Both the position numbers and the translations under genes were made by a program. Positions 45,000 to 53,143 of a stretch of DNA of 64,000 bases are shown here, one piece after another. This DNA comes from Flavobacterium sp. N1994. Lineage in GTDB: Bacteria > Bacteroidota > Bacteroidia > Flavobacteriales > Flavobacteriaceae. Within the stretch, counting starts at the first letter, position 1, and each line of letters starts with the position of its first letter. A model generated the notes under the pieces. The model searched no databases and was not told where the DNA came from. It worked only from the letters and a program-made list of their open reading frames with translations. The DNA is taken from assembly GCF_025947145.1 (NCBI RefSeq), contig NZ_CP109999.1, positions 2,914,001-2,978,000 on the forward strand. Reading direction: 5' to 3'.

Positions 45000-45029
45000 T
45001 AGGGTAAAAAAACCCTACCGTTTTAAGGG
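45000..45029 (-). promoter_or_regulatory. Two overlapping hairpin candidates between ggt and the metzincin gene
   Basis: On the minus strand a CCCT...AGGG stem (45013-45016 with 45026-45029) is followed by T7. The AGGG-complementary run also forms TAGGGT / ACCCTA (45000-45005 with 45012-45017). The two cannot form together. It may be a weak terminator of ggt or a leader control element; stems are short, so this is tentative. Confidence 0.3.
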
Positions 45030-45098
45030 AGTAAAAATAAATATTTTATTTCTTTTTTTGATTTGAATTACAAGAAAAAGTTTCTTTAGTGTTTTAGA

Positions 45099-46769
45099 CT
45101 AAAATCCCGCGGCTTTATCATCTCCTCGAAAGTCAGCACCACCTTCCAATCTTTTGTCCGATTGTATCAAGATGGCGTCTACTTTACCTAGAACAGGGGC
45201 TAGTTTTTCATTGATTTTATAGCCTTTAGTCGATAGCCTTTCCAAGGTTGATTTATCAAATTTATCTGGCTCCACCATAATGTCTTCTGGCAACCATTGA
45301 TTGTGAAATCTTGGAACATTAACCGCTTGTTGCATGGTCATATTAAATTCATACACATTCAATATGGTCTGTAAAACCGAAGTGATAATAGTAGAACCGC
45401 CAGGAGAACCTAACAGCATAAAGAGCTTTCCGTTTTTCTCCACAATAGTAGGCGTCATCGAACTCAACATTCTTTTTTGTGGTGCAATACTATTGGCTTC
45501 AGCTCCAACCAACCCATAAGAATTTGGGATTCCAGGCTTCGAGGAGAAGTCGTCCATTTCGTTGTTTAAAAAGAATCCCAGTTCGTCACAATATAACTTT
45601 GAACCATAAGCGCCATTCAAAGTGGTGGTTACCGAAACCGCATTGCCTTCAGCATCTACAATAGAGTAGTGGGTGGTTTCATTGCTTTCGTAAACCGATA
45701 CATCGCCATGGCTGACTTCACTAGAAGGGGTGGCTTTATCAAAAGAAAAATTGCTCATTCTATTTTTTAAATACCTTTCGTTAAGCAATCCTTTTAGTGG
45801 AATTTTGACAAAATCAGGGTCGCCTAGAAAGTAGTTTCTATCGGCATAGGCTCTTCGTTCGGCTTCAGTTAAAAGCTGAATATATTGAGTTGAATTCTGT
45901 TTGAAAGTCGACACGTCATATGGTTCAATCATCTTCATGATTTGTGCTAATGTAATTCCTCCGCTTGATGGTGGTGCCATCGAAATAATGTTTAATTCTT
46001 TGTACTTGAAGGTAATCGGTGTGCGCCAAACTACTTTATAATCGGCTAAATCTTTCATCGAGATAATACCGCCTTTTTTTTGCAAGAAAGTCACGAGTTT
46101 TTTAGCTGTGTTCCCTTTGTAGAATTCATCTTTCCCGTTCTTTACTATTTGTTTTAAGGTTTTGGCTAATGTCAAATATTTAATGGTGTCACCTACTTGA
46201 AAGGATTTATTGTATAATGTTTTGTCTCCGCTTATTTTGACAATAATTCCTCTATATTCATCCAACTTAGCTTTTTCTTTCTCGGTTACTACAATGCCTC
46301 TTTGTGCCAAAGTAATAGCCGGTTGAAATAAGTCTTTTAAAGGGAGCTTCCCCAACTTCTTATGTACTTCAAATATCCCCGCCACACTTCCTGGGATACC
46401 AACAGACAACGCGCCATCCGTACTTAAATTGGGAATTACATTGCCAGCTTTATCTTGATACATGTTTTTAGTCGCTTTCTGTGGAGCTTTTTCGCGAAAG
46501 TCTAAAGAACCAATAGTACCATCGGCTTTTCTGTACACCATAAAACCACCACCAGAAATGTTTCCTGCATAAGGATAAGCTACTGCTAGTGCTAATTGTG
46601 TCGCTACCATCGCATCAAATGCATTACCGCCTTTTTTCATAATAGCTACGCCAATCTTAGACGCTTCTTCCCGTGCCGAAACCACCATGGCTTTATCAGC
46701 AACGAGTCCTTTTTGTTGGGAGAAAAGACACTGCGATATCAGTAACCATAAAAACAAACCTCTTTTCAT
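45099..46769 (-). CDS. ggt: Gamma-glutamyltransferase
   Basis: Periplasmic or secreted enzyme that removes or transfers the gamma-glutamyl group of glutathione. 556 residues, standard length for the self-processing precursor. Signal peptide MKRGLFLWLLISQCLFSQQ. The N-terminal subunit shows 'EEASKIGVAIMKKGGNAFDAMVA', 'GNISGGGFMVYR' and the substrate Arg in 'SLDFREKAP'. Processing should occur before Thr365 in 'ETTHYSIVDAEGNAVSVTTTLN', the new N-terminal nucleophile. 'MLSSMTPTIVEKNGK' and 'GSPGGSTIITSVLQTILNV' complete the small subunit. It follows the ACP phosphodiesterase by 3 bases, so the two are co-transcribed despite unrelated roles. Confidence 0.95.
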   Translation of the reverse strand: MKRGLFLWLLISQCLFSQQKGLVADKAMVVSAREEASKIGVAIMKKGGNAFDAMVATQLALAVAYPYAGNISGGGFMVYRKADGTIGSLDFREKAPQKATKNMYQDKAGNVIPNLSTDGALSVGIPGSVAGIFEVHKKLGKLPLKDLFQPAITLAQRGIVVTEKEKAKLDEYRGIIVKISGDKTLYNKSFQVGDTIKYLTLAKTLKQIVKNGKDEFYKGNTAKKLVTFLQKKGGIISMKDLADYKVVWRTPITFKYKELNIISMAPPSSGGITLAQIMKMIEPYDVSTFKQNSTQYIQLLTEAERRAYADRNYFLGDPDFVKIPLKGLLNERYLKNRMSNFSFDKATPSSEVSHGDVSVYESNETTHYSIVDAEGNAVSVTTTLNGAYGSKLYCDELGFFLNNEMDDFSSKPGIPNSYGLVGAEANSIAPQKRMLSSMTPTIVEKNGKLFMLLGSPGGSTIITSVLQTILNVYEFNMTMQQAVNVPRFHNQWLPEDIMVEPDKFDKSTLERLSTKGYKINEKLAPVLGKVDAILIQSDKRLEGGADFRGDDKAAGF

Positions 46770-46772
46770 AAA

Positions 46773-47363
46773 TTACCTATTCAGTTCTTTTAATTTCGCC
46801 TTACAATGTTGGGTCAATTCCTCAAAAAACAATTGGAACTCGGTATCAAATTCGGTGTAGTACTGTTTTAGCTCTACAATAGATTCGTGCATGTCCACCC
46901 GATTCATCGTGCGATGGTCCATTTGAAACATAATCATTTCCAACCCTTCAATCGTAGCATAGCGTACCAACCAATTGCGTCCTATCATAGAAGGCAGCAT
47001 GTTCTGTACTTTTTCGGTAAGCAATTCGCGATTGTCGGTTAGGAGAGTATAGAAGTTGGTAGCATAGTCTTCCAGCTTCTCATCAGAATATAAATGCCAG
47101 TTCTTGGCTAAGAAATGATCGTAGAAAATATCCATAATCACACCCGAGTAATGGCCGTACTTTTCGTGTAAACGGTGTTTACTTTGCCTATAAATAGGAT
47201 GCATATCAGTAAAACTATCGATAGAGCGGTGGAGTAAGATCCCTTTTTTGATATCCTCTTGATAGGCTTCATAACTATTTCCTCGAATACTATCCGCCAT
47301 GAAGTTCCCGATTTTCACCAAATCGTTATCGCCTGAAAGATAAATGTGCGCTAGGAAGTTCAT
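46773..47363 (-). CDS. acpH: Acyl carrier protein phosphodiesterase (AcpH-like)
   Basis: Cytosolic protein of 196 residues of the ACP hydrolase family, which removes the 4'-phosphopantetheine arm from holo-ACP. The family pattern is the N-terminal 'MNFLAHIYLSGDNDLVKIGNFMADSIRG', then 'KGILLHRSIDSFTDMHPIYRQSKHRL' and 'GHYSGVIMDIFYDHFLAKNW'. These His and Asp residues form the HD-like metal site. The length matches E. coli AcpH. It is divergent from glmM with a 142-bp gap and is followed at 3 bases by ggt. Confidence 0.87.
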   Translation of the reverse strand: MNFLAHIYLSGDNDLVKIGNFMADSIRGNSYEAYQEDIKKGILLHRSIDSFTDMHPIYRQSKHRLHEKYGHYSGVIMDIFYDHFLAKNWHLYSDEKLEDYATNFYTLLTDNRELLTEKVQNMLPSMIGRNWLVRYATIEGLEMIMFQMDHRTMNRVDMHESIVELKQYYTEFDTEFQLFFEELTQHCKAKLKELNR

Positions 47364-47467
47364 GTGCCTAATTTAAGAATTTTATATTAGAAACCAACAG
47401 TTGTTCTTGATACAATTTCGACTTTGTCAAATTCACACGAACTGACGTACCGAAAAAGGCAATTCAT

Positions 47468-47475
47468 TATATTTG
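47468..47475 (+). promoter_or_regulatory. -7 promoter element of glmM
   Basis: TATATTTG fits TAnnTTTG, with its first base 38 bases before the ATG. No -33 TTG at normal spacing. The remaining divergent gap (47364-47467) holds nothing else I recognise. Confidence 0.6.
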
Positions 47476-47505
47476 CAGCTCATAATACAAAACTAAAAAC
47501 TCAAA

Positions 47506-48894
47506 ATGACGTTAATCAAATCTATATCAGGTATTCGCGGTACCATCGGCGGACAAGTGGGCGACAATTTAACACCAGTAGATGCTGTAAAATTTGCTTC
47601 AGCCTATGGCACTTTTCTAAAGAACAACATCAAAAAAGACAAGTTAAAGGTAGTTATCGGACGTGATGCTCGTATCTCGGGACCGATGATTCACAATTTG
47701 GTGGTGAATACGTTGATTGGTTTAGGGATTGATGTGATTGATTTGGGGTTATCCACTACGCCAACAGTTGAGGTAGCTGTTCCTATGGAAGAAGCGGATG
47801 GAGGCATTATTTTAACGGCTTCTCACAACCCAAAACAATGGAATGCATTGAAGTTATTGAATGCTAAAGGCGAGTTTTTAAGCGGAGCAGAAGGGGCTAT
47901 TATTTTAGAGATTGCCGAGGCTGAAGCGTTCACCTTTTCGGATGTGGATTCCTTGGGAGAAATTACCGTGAATGATGCTTACATGGATATTCATATTGAT
48001 GAGGTCTTAGATTTACCTTTAGTTGATGCCGAAGCGGTAGCTAAAAGAAAGTTTAAAGTAGTGGTGGATGGTGTGAATTCTTCGGGTGGGATTATCATTC
48101 CGAAGTTATTAGAGCAAATGGGCGTAGAGTGCGTGAAATTATACTGCGAACCTAATGGTCATTTTCCCCACAATCCAGAACCATTGAAAGAACACTTAGG
48201 CGATATCTGTAAATTGGTGGTAGAGGAGAAAGCGGATTTTGGAATTGTGGTGGACCCAGACGTAGATAGATTAGCTTTCATTTCAAATGATGGCGAAATG
48301 TTTGGAGAAGAATATACCTTGGTCGCTTGCGCTGATTATGTATTGAGTAAAACTCCAGGGAATACCGTTTCGAATATGTCCTCTTCTCGTGCCTTGCGTG
48401 ATATTACCAATAAGCACAACGGAAGCTATCAAGCCAGTGCAGTAGGAGAGGTGAATGTAGTTGAACTGATGAAAAAAACCAATGCTATCATAGGGGGTGA
48501 AGGAAACGGCGGTATCATTTATCCTGAGTTGCATTACGGAAGAGACAGTTTGGTAGGGGTGGCGTTGTTCTTAACGTATTTGGCAAACCAAGACAAAACG
48601 GTGGCCGAATTAAGAGCATCCTACCCACAATACTACATGAGCAAAAACAAAATTGAGTTGACGCCACAAATAGACGTAGATGCGATATTGGTAGCCATGA
48701 CCGAGAAATACAAAAACGAAGAAATCAATACCATTGATGGGGTAAAAATAGACTTTGCCGAAAACTGGGTACACTTACGCAAATCCAACACCGAACCGAT
48801 TATCCGTATTTATACTGAAGCCGCCACACAAGACGAAGCCGATAAATTAGCGTTAAGAATTATTGAGGAGATAAAGGCTGTAGCTGGGATATAA
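47506..48894 (+). CDS. glmM: Phosphoglucosamine mutase
   Basis: Cytosolic enzyme that converts glucosamine 6-phosphate to glucosamine 1-phosphate on the way to UDP-GlcNAc, and so to peptidoglycan and surface glycans. 462 residues, alpha-D-phosphohexomutase fold. The phosphoserine loop is 'ILTASHNPKQWNALKLL' with Ser106. The metal-binding loop is 'DPDVDRLAF' (Asp250, Asp252, Asp254). The sugar-binding loop is 'GGEGNGGIIYPELHYGRD' and the C-terminal phosphate loop is 'VHLRKSNTEPIIRIYTEA'. Bacteroidetes enzymes of this type are annotated GlmM; some dual phosphomannomutase activity cannot be excluded. Monocistronic, with a -7 element upstream and a hairpin 12 bases after the stop. Confidence 0.93.
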   Translation: MTLIKSISGIRGTIGGQVGDNLTPVDAVKFASAYGTFLKNNIKKDKLKVVIGRDARISGPMIHNLVVNTLIGLGIDVIDLGLSTTPTVEVAVPMEEADGGIILTASHNPKQWNALKLLNAKGEFLSGAEGAIILEIAEAEAFTFSDVDSLGEITVNDAYMDIHIDEVLDLPLVDAEAVAKRKFKVVVDGVNSSGGIIIPKLLEQMGVECVKLYCEPNGHFPHNPEPLKEHLGDICKLVVEEKADFGIVVDPDVDRLAFISNDGEMFGEEYTLVACADYVLSKTPGNTVSNMSSSRALRDITNKHNGSYQASAVGEVNVVELMKKTNAIIGGEGNGGIIYPELHYGRDSLVGVALFLTYLANQDKTVAELRASYPQYYMSKNKIELTPQIDVDAILVAMTEKYKNEEINTIDGVKIDFAENWVHLRKSNTEPIIRIYTEAATQDEADKLALRIIEEIKAVAGI

Positions 48895-48906
48895 ATTGAA
48901 ATAAAC

Positions 48907-48934
48907 AAAAAGCCTCGAGAAATCGGGGCTTTTT
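48907..48934. terminator. Bidirectional terminator between glmM and the small secreted protein
   Basis: AAAAAGCCTCGA / TCGGGGCTTTTT with a GAAA loop and one G-T pair, followed by T on the plus strand and T on the minus strand. It lies between convergent genes. Confidence 0.9.
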
Positions 48935-48958
48935 TATAAAGTACTATTTCAGTAAAAA

Positions 48959-49369
48959 CTAATCGTCTCCTTCCTTTAGGGAATACTCTCTAGTATATTT
49001 TGTAGCAATGAGTTTAACATTCTCCGGAATTAGATTCCCTTCTTTATCAATAGCATTGTTCTTGTACAAAAGTTTAACTATTCTTGACATAGTGGTATTT
49101 AATTCGATACTGGTATTTAACCCTTTAAAAGCGATTTGAAGATAGGTTCCTGGTTTGGCTTGGTTGGGTAGTTTGTCAATAGTAATAATTACTTTGCCCT
49201 CCAAATTACTGATAGAGCAATCTTCTTTGTACATCCCACAGTCGCTCACTTTTAGGTAGGGGGTATCATCTACATAAGCAATATTGTCTTTGATTTTTAC
49301 TTTTTGGGCTGTTGCGAATTGCATGCTTAGTGCAAATAATAAGATGGCAATTATTTTGATATTCTTCAT
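48959..49369 (-). CDS. Small secreted protein of unknown function
   Basis: Exported protein of 136 residues that I do not recognise. The signal peptide is MKNIKIIAILLFALSMQFATAQ. The mature part has two Cys close together ('SDCGMYKEDCSIS', possible disulfide), a beta-rich middle and an acidic C-terminus ('SLKEGDD'). The gene is 16 bases after the PhnB-like gene and probably the last of the long minus-strand run from 57.3 kb; the terminator at 48907-48934 follows. No homologue family can be named from sequence alone. Confidence 0.7.
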   Translation of the reverse strand: MKNIKIIAILLFALSMQFATAQKVKIKDNIAYVDDTPYLKVSDCGMYKEDCSISNLEGKVIITIDKLPNQAKPGTYLQIAFKGLNTSIELNTTMSRIVKLLYKNNAIDKEGNLIPENVKLIATKYTREYSLKEGDD

Positions 49370-49385
49370 GGTTTACGTTGTTGAA

Positions 49386-49820
49386 TTATTGTTGAGGTAC
49401 TTCGTCAAAGTTGACCATCCAATGAATGCCAAATTTATCAATAAACATCCCGAAGTAGGCGCCCCAAAAGGTATCATTCATAGGCATAAAAGCATTTCCG
49501 CCAGCGGATAATCCGTTGAAGATTTTGTCTGCTTCGGCACGACTTTCGGTATTGATAGAAATCGAAACATTAGCTCCCATTACCACATCACCGCTTTGTG
49601 AATTGCTATCGCTTCCCATTAAAATGGTATTGCCAATGGGTAACGATACGTGCATTACTCTTTCAGCATCTTCTGCCGTGAGTGGAGGACAATTGTCATC
49701 AGCAGGCATGTCTTTGAATTTTCCCATATAAGGAAACTCACCACCAAAAACAGATTGATAAAATAGGAAGGCTTCTTCGCAATTCCCGTTAAACAGTAAA
49801 TAAGGATTTATGTATGCCAT
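49386..49820 (-). CDS. PhnB-like VOC-family protein
   Basis: Cytosolic protein of 144 residues of the PhnB/3-demethylubiquinone-methyltransferase-like VOC group. It has the typical start 'YINPYLLFNGNCEEAFLFYQSVFGGEF', then 'VMHVSLPIGNTILMGSD', 'VSISINTESRAEADKIFNGLSAGG' and the ending 'MNDTFWGAYFGMFIDKFGIHWMVNFD'. Despite the PhnB name, no phosphonate gene is nearby, and the biochemical role of the family is mostly unknown. It lies 24 bases after the DUF885 gene and 16 before the small secreted protein. Confidence 0.85.
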   Translation of the reverse strand: MAYINPYLLFNGNCEEAFLFYQSVFGGEFPYMGKFKDMPADDNCPPLTAEDAERVMHVSLPIGNTILMGSDSNSQSGDVVMGANVSISINTESRAEADKIFNGLSAGGNAFMPMNDTFWGAYFGMFIDKFGIHWMVNFDEVPQQ

Positions 49821-49844
49821 GGTTTATTAATTTAGGATTTAAAC

Positions 49845-51602
49845 TTATTGCAACATACGTTCGCGAATGTATTTCACCGGAGAACTTCCAAAGCTCAAGA
49901 ATTTCTCGTGGAAATCTTTTAAGCTATACTTGTCGCCCATTTTCTTTTTGTAATCTTCTCTAAGCTGTTGAATAGCTGTTGAACCACTAAAGTAAGAGCA
50001 AAGTTGTACTTGAGAAACGGTGGCACGGTGGTACTTTTCTTCCACTTGTTGATCCGTTTGAAAACACTCTTTGGTTAATAGTTTTACGATGTCAGCTTTT
50101 GGAGTATTTAAACACTGAATGTCATAATCAATAATCACGTTGGCTAACTCACGAAGTTTCCAAACACCAAGAGCTAATTCAATTTCAGGTTCGTGATTGC
50201 CCCAACCGTTTTCTACCATCATGCCTTCGCAATACACCGCCCAACCTTCAATCATAGCACCATTTTGGAACACAGAACGCAAGACATCCGGTGATTTTTT
50301 GTTGTTGTAAATCCCTTGCACGCAATGACCAGGCACGGCTTCGTGGATGGATAATATTTGAGAAGAATACGAATTGGTTTCGCGTAAAGCGCTTTCGGCT
50401 TTGGCAGGAGGATATTGTGTTAAGTCATCAATATTGTAATAAGTGGTTCCCTTTTTTTGGTAAGGCGGAATAAACTCTGCATTAGCCATGGCAAAACCTC
50501 TGGCGTAAACTGGCATGTAACGCACTACAATCGGTGTTGATGCCGTATCAAAATCAAATAAGTTTTTTTCGATGATGAACTTTTTCAATTCGGTTACCTG
50601 TTTCTTTAAGGTTGGATAAAACTCAGCAGGCGTAGGGTGATTTAACTGCATTTTGCTCAACACCATTCGGATTACTTCTAAGCTGTCTTTGGGTTTGGCA
50701 GTGGTTGGGTAATATTTGGTCCACACTTTATCGGCAGTGACAAACATTTTGTTGTGCCATAGTTTCTTATCGGCAATAGCCTTTTCATAAATCTGTTCTG
50801 GAGTAAAGTCGGTTGCTAAATCGTATTTAAACTTTTCAGCAAATAGTTTTTTCCCTATTCTAAAGTCTTTGAACTTGAAGTTTTTATCGGCATCTATTTT
50901 TTGTAAACCACTTACATAGCCATTCATAGCTGTGATGGCTTTGTTGATGTTTTTTTGTAAACTTTCTTTATCGGCTGTATTTAGTTTAGAGGCAGCAATA
51001 GAATCGTTTAAGGACTTGCCAAAGATTTCCAAACCTCCTTTATTTTGATTGATGGCCATTTCCAAATGTTCTTTGGTAGGTTGTTTCAAGTTTTCCAAAG
51101 CCGCTTTATAGTAGGCATCCGAGTTCTCTAAAAAGTGAGACAATATTTTTAAGCGTTCCTCTAAAGGCGCATAAGGTTGGTTGATGATATAGTCACAAGA
51201 ACCGCTGATGTTGTAGATAGAAGCATCCCATTCTTGTTGTTTGAAAACAGTGGTATACCAAATGTCGCTTTCCAATTGGTTTTTGATAATATCACTGCTG
51301 ATTTTATTGTTATCGCTTAGTTGGTCATAATCTAAAGCGGCTAAATCGGCTAACCATTTTTTAGAAAAAGCCACATTAGCCTCAAATGAAGCAGTATTTG
51401 GGACTACTAGTTTGTCGTAATATTTGCCATACCCTTGCGCTATAGAAAGGGAAGGATATTGTTTCCAATAGGCGTCTAAGAATTTGGTTTCAAATGACGC
51501 AAAGTTTTTGTCGGTATCTGCGTTGTTTTCTTTTTTATCAGATTTACAGCTAACGAATGTAATAGTAAGTAAAACAAGAAGTCCTGCTAGTATTTTTTTC
51601 AT
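49845..51602 (-). CDS. DUF885-family putative metallopeptidase lipoprotein
   Basis: Lipoprotein of 585 residues. Signal MKKILAGLLVLLTITFVSC with the lipobox Cys19 and a Lys/Asp-rich linker. The rest is a DUF885 domain: a mostly helical protein with the motif HEAVPGH (420-426), a variant zinc-binding site, followed by 'FQNGAMIEGWAVYCEGMMVE', which supplies the downstream glutamate. The last part 'GSTAIQQLREDYKKKMG ... LKDFHEKFLSFGSSPVKYIRERML' is also characteristic. DUF885 proteins are thought to be M32/M3-like peptidases, but substrates are largely untested. It lies 68 bases after the flippase gene and 24 before the PhnB-like gene. Confidence 0.9.
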   Translation of the reverse strand: MKKILAGLLVLLTITFVSCKSDKKENNADTDKNFASFETKFLDAYWKQYPSLSIAQGYGKYYDKLVVPNTASFEANVAFSKKWLADLAALDYDQLSDNNKISSDIIKNQLESDIWYTTVFKQQEWDASIYNISGSCDYIINQPYAPLEERLKILSHFLENSDAYYKAALENLKQPTKEHLEMAINQNKGGLEIFGKSLNDSIAASKLNTADKESLQKNINKAITAMNGYVSGLQKIDADKNFKFKDFRIGKKLFAEKFKYDLATDFTPEQIYEKAIADKKLWHNKMFVTADKVWTKYYPTTAKPKDSLEVIRMVLSKMQLNHPTPAEFYPTLKKQVTELKKFIIEKNLFDFDTASTPIVVRYMPVYARGFAMANAEFIPPYQKKGTTYYNIDDLTQYPPAKAESALRETNSYSSQILSIHEAVPGHCVQGIYNNKKSPDVLRSVFQNGAMIEGWAVYCEGMMVENGWGNHEPEIELALGVWKLRELANVIIDYDIQCLNTPKADIVKLLTKECFQTDQQVEEKYHRATVSQVQLCSYFSGSTAIQQLREDYKKKMGDKYSLKDFHEKFLSFGSSPVKYIRERMLQ

Positions 51603-51670
51603 GAGTTTGGTTGGTTTAATTATTTCGGATTACGAATTTACAAAAAAACCAAAGTCTTTATGCGAAAAAA

Positions 51671-53137
51671 CTAAAGCAACTTCACTTTTCTTAAAACATT
51701 CTCAATAACGCCGTTGACCTCTTCCGAAATTTGAAGTTTGTAATTCAGATAAACATACAAAACACTAACCAAAATCGATTTCAATCCGATATTAATGATA
51801 GTGTGAAACGGGAAGTCCCAGAAGTAAAATAGTGAAAAACAAAGGGCCAATATGGCTAATGATTTCAAGGTGTTATTGGTAAACGGATACAAATCCATTT
51901 TCTTAACCACGAAGATCAGTTTGATGGTATTATATATAGCCACGGTAAGCAAAGTAGCAAAGGCCGAACCTTCAATACCGTAAAGTGGAATAAAAACCAT
52001 GTTCAAAACTATCATCAATGCCACAGTAAAAACGCCAAATAATAAAACAGTTCGATAGTGTTTAGTATTGACGATAATCGAGTTGTTGTTTCCAAGCAAC
52101 ACATCATAGAATTTGGATAATCCGATAAGGAATACTACCAAAATTCCACCACTATAATCTTTCGGAATCAGATGGTACATTTCTTTGATGTTGACAAAAA
52201 TCAGTATCATGATAAAGCCACCTATCACTTGGAGGTTAATGGCACTTTTTTTATATAGATCATTCAGTTCATCGTGTTTGTTTTCTACCATTAATTTGGC
52301 GGTAATTGGAGCAATAATTTGAGTCATGGCTCGACTTGGAACCGCAATTACGGTTGAGATAAAAATCGCAACAGAGTACAAGGCATTTTCACTTATCGGA
52401 AGGTATTTAGCAATCATTACTTTATCGAAATCGATTAGCATTACAGCAACACCGCCCGAAACAATTATGAAAATCGAATAATAAACGATTTCCTTAACGT
52501 TTTCGGGAATGGCAAATCGCAATACCGGCATTTTAACCGAAAAAGCATAGAGTTGCATTCCGATCAATTGCGCTAAATAGGCAATGGCAACACAATAGAC
52601 AAAAGTATCTTTGGCAAGCCAGTCGAAATGGACTGCTACTAATAAAATCATTACGATAAACCGCAACAAAACTTCATAAATGAAACTTCCTGTGACTGAT
52701 TTCATATGAACTTTTGCCCAAGCATAAAAAACCTCGCAATAAGCCATAAAAAGGCCAATTAGTGGAATAAGCCAAAAAAATGGTTTAAGTATTGGGTTTT
52801 CCTCAATCCAGCTGTGTGAAATTTCATCGTAAAAAATATAAAAGGCTAAAGCAACAGGTAGGATTAAAGCAAGTGGAAGAAAGAGCATAAACGTCAGAAA
52901 CTCGTCGCGTTCTTTTTGATTTTTATACGAAGAAAAGAATCTAATTAAAGTATTCTGTGCTCCAAAAGCCATCAACGGCATCATGATATTGGCTCCCGAA
53001 AGAATTGTAGTTATGACTCCGTAATGCTCTTTCCCGAGAAAATTAGTGTAAAAAAACAAAGCATTAATCCCGCCAATCCCAAAACCAAGAAAGGTAAGAA
53101 AGGTGTTTTTGATGGATTGACTTTGAACGATGCCCAT
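51671..53137 (-). CDS. Wzx-like polysaccharide flippase / MATE-superfamily transporter
   Basis: Inner-membrane protein of 488 residues with about twelve to fourteen membrane segments, of the MOP superfamily branch annotated as polysaccharide biosynthesis protein or oligosaccharide flippase. The N-terminus 'QSIKNTFLTFLGFGIGGINALFFYTNFLGKEHYGVITTI' is typical of these transporters, as is 'IYGIEGSAFATLLTVAIYNTIKLIFVVKKM' near the C-terminus. It would move lipid-linked glycan units across the membrane. Its start is 6 bases after the GT4 gene, and YfhO is just before that, so three envelope-glycan genes are contiguous. The glycan is not identifiable from these alone. Confidence 0.85.
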   Translation of the reverse strand: MGIVQSQSIKNTFLTFLGFGIGGINALFFYTNFLGKEHYGVITTILSGANIMMPLMAFGAQNTLIRFFSSYKNQKERDEFLTFMLFLPLALILPVALAFYIFYDEISHSWIEENPILKPFFWLIPLIGLFMAYCEVFYAWAKVHMKSVTGSFIYEVLLRFIVMILLVAVHFDWLAKDTFVYCVAIAYLAQLIGMQLYAFSVKMPVLRFAIPENVKEIVYYSIFIIVSGGVAVMLIDFDKVMIAKYLPISENALYSVAIFISTVIAVPSRAMTQIIAPITAKLMVENKHDELNDLYKKSAINLQVIGGFIMILIFVNIKEMYHLIPKDYSGGILVVFLIGLSKFYDVLLGNNNSIIVNTKHYRTVLLFGVFTVALMIVLNMVFIPLYGIEGSAFATLLTVAIYNTIKLIFVVKKMDLYPFTNNTLKSLAILALCFSLFYFWDFPFHTIINIGLKSILVSVLYVYLNYKLQISEEVNGVIENVLRKVKLL

Positions 53138-53143
53138 ATTAAA

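Noticed and set aside
47364..47505. tRNA or small RNA in the acpH-glmM gap
   Set aside because: No cloverleaf-like pairing or conserved tRNA boxes; the gap is explained by two divergent promoters.
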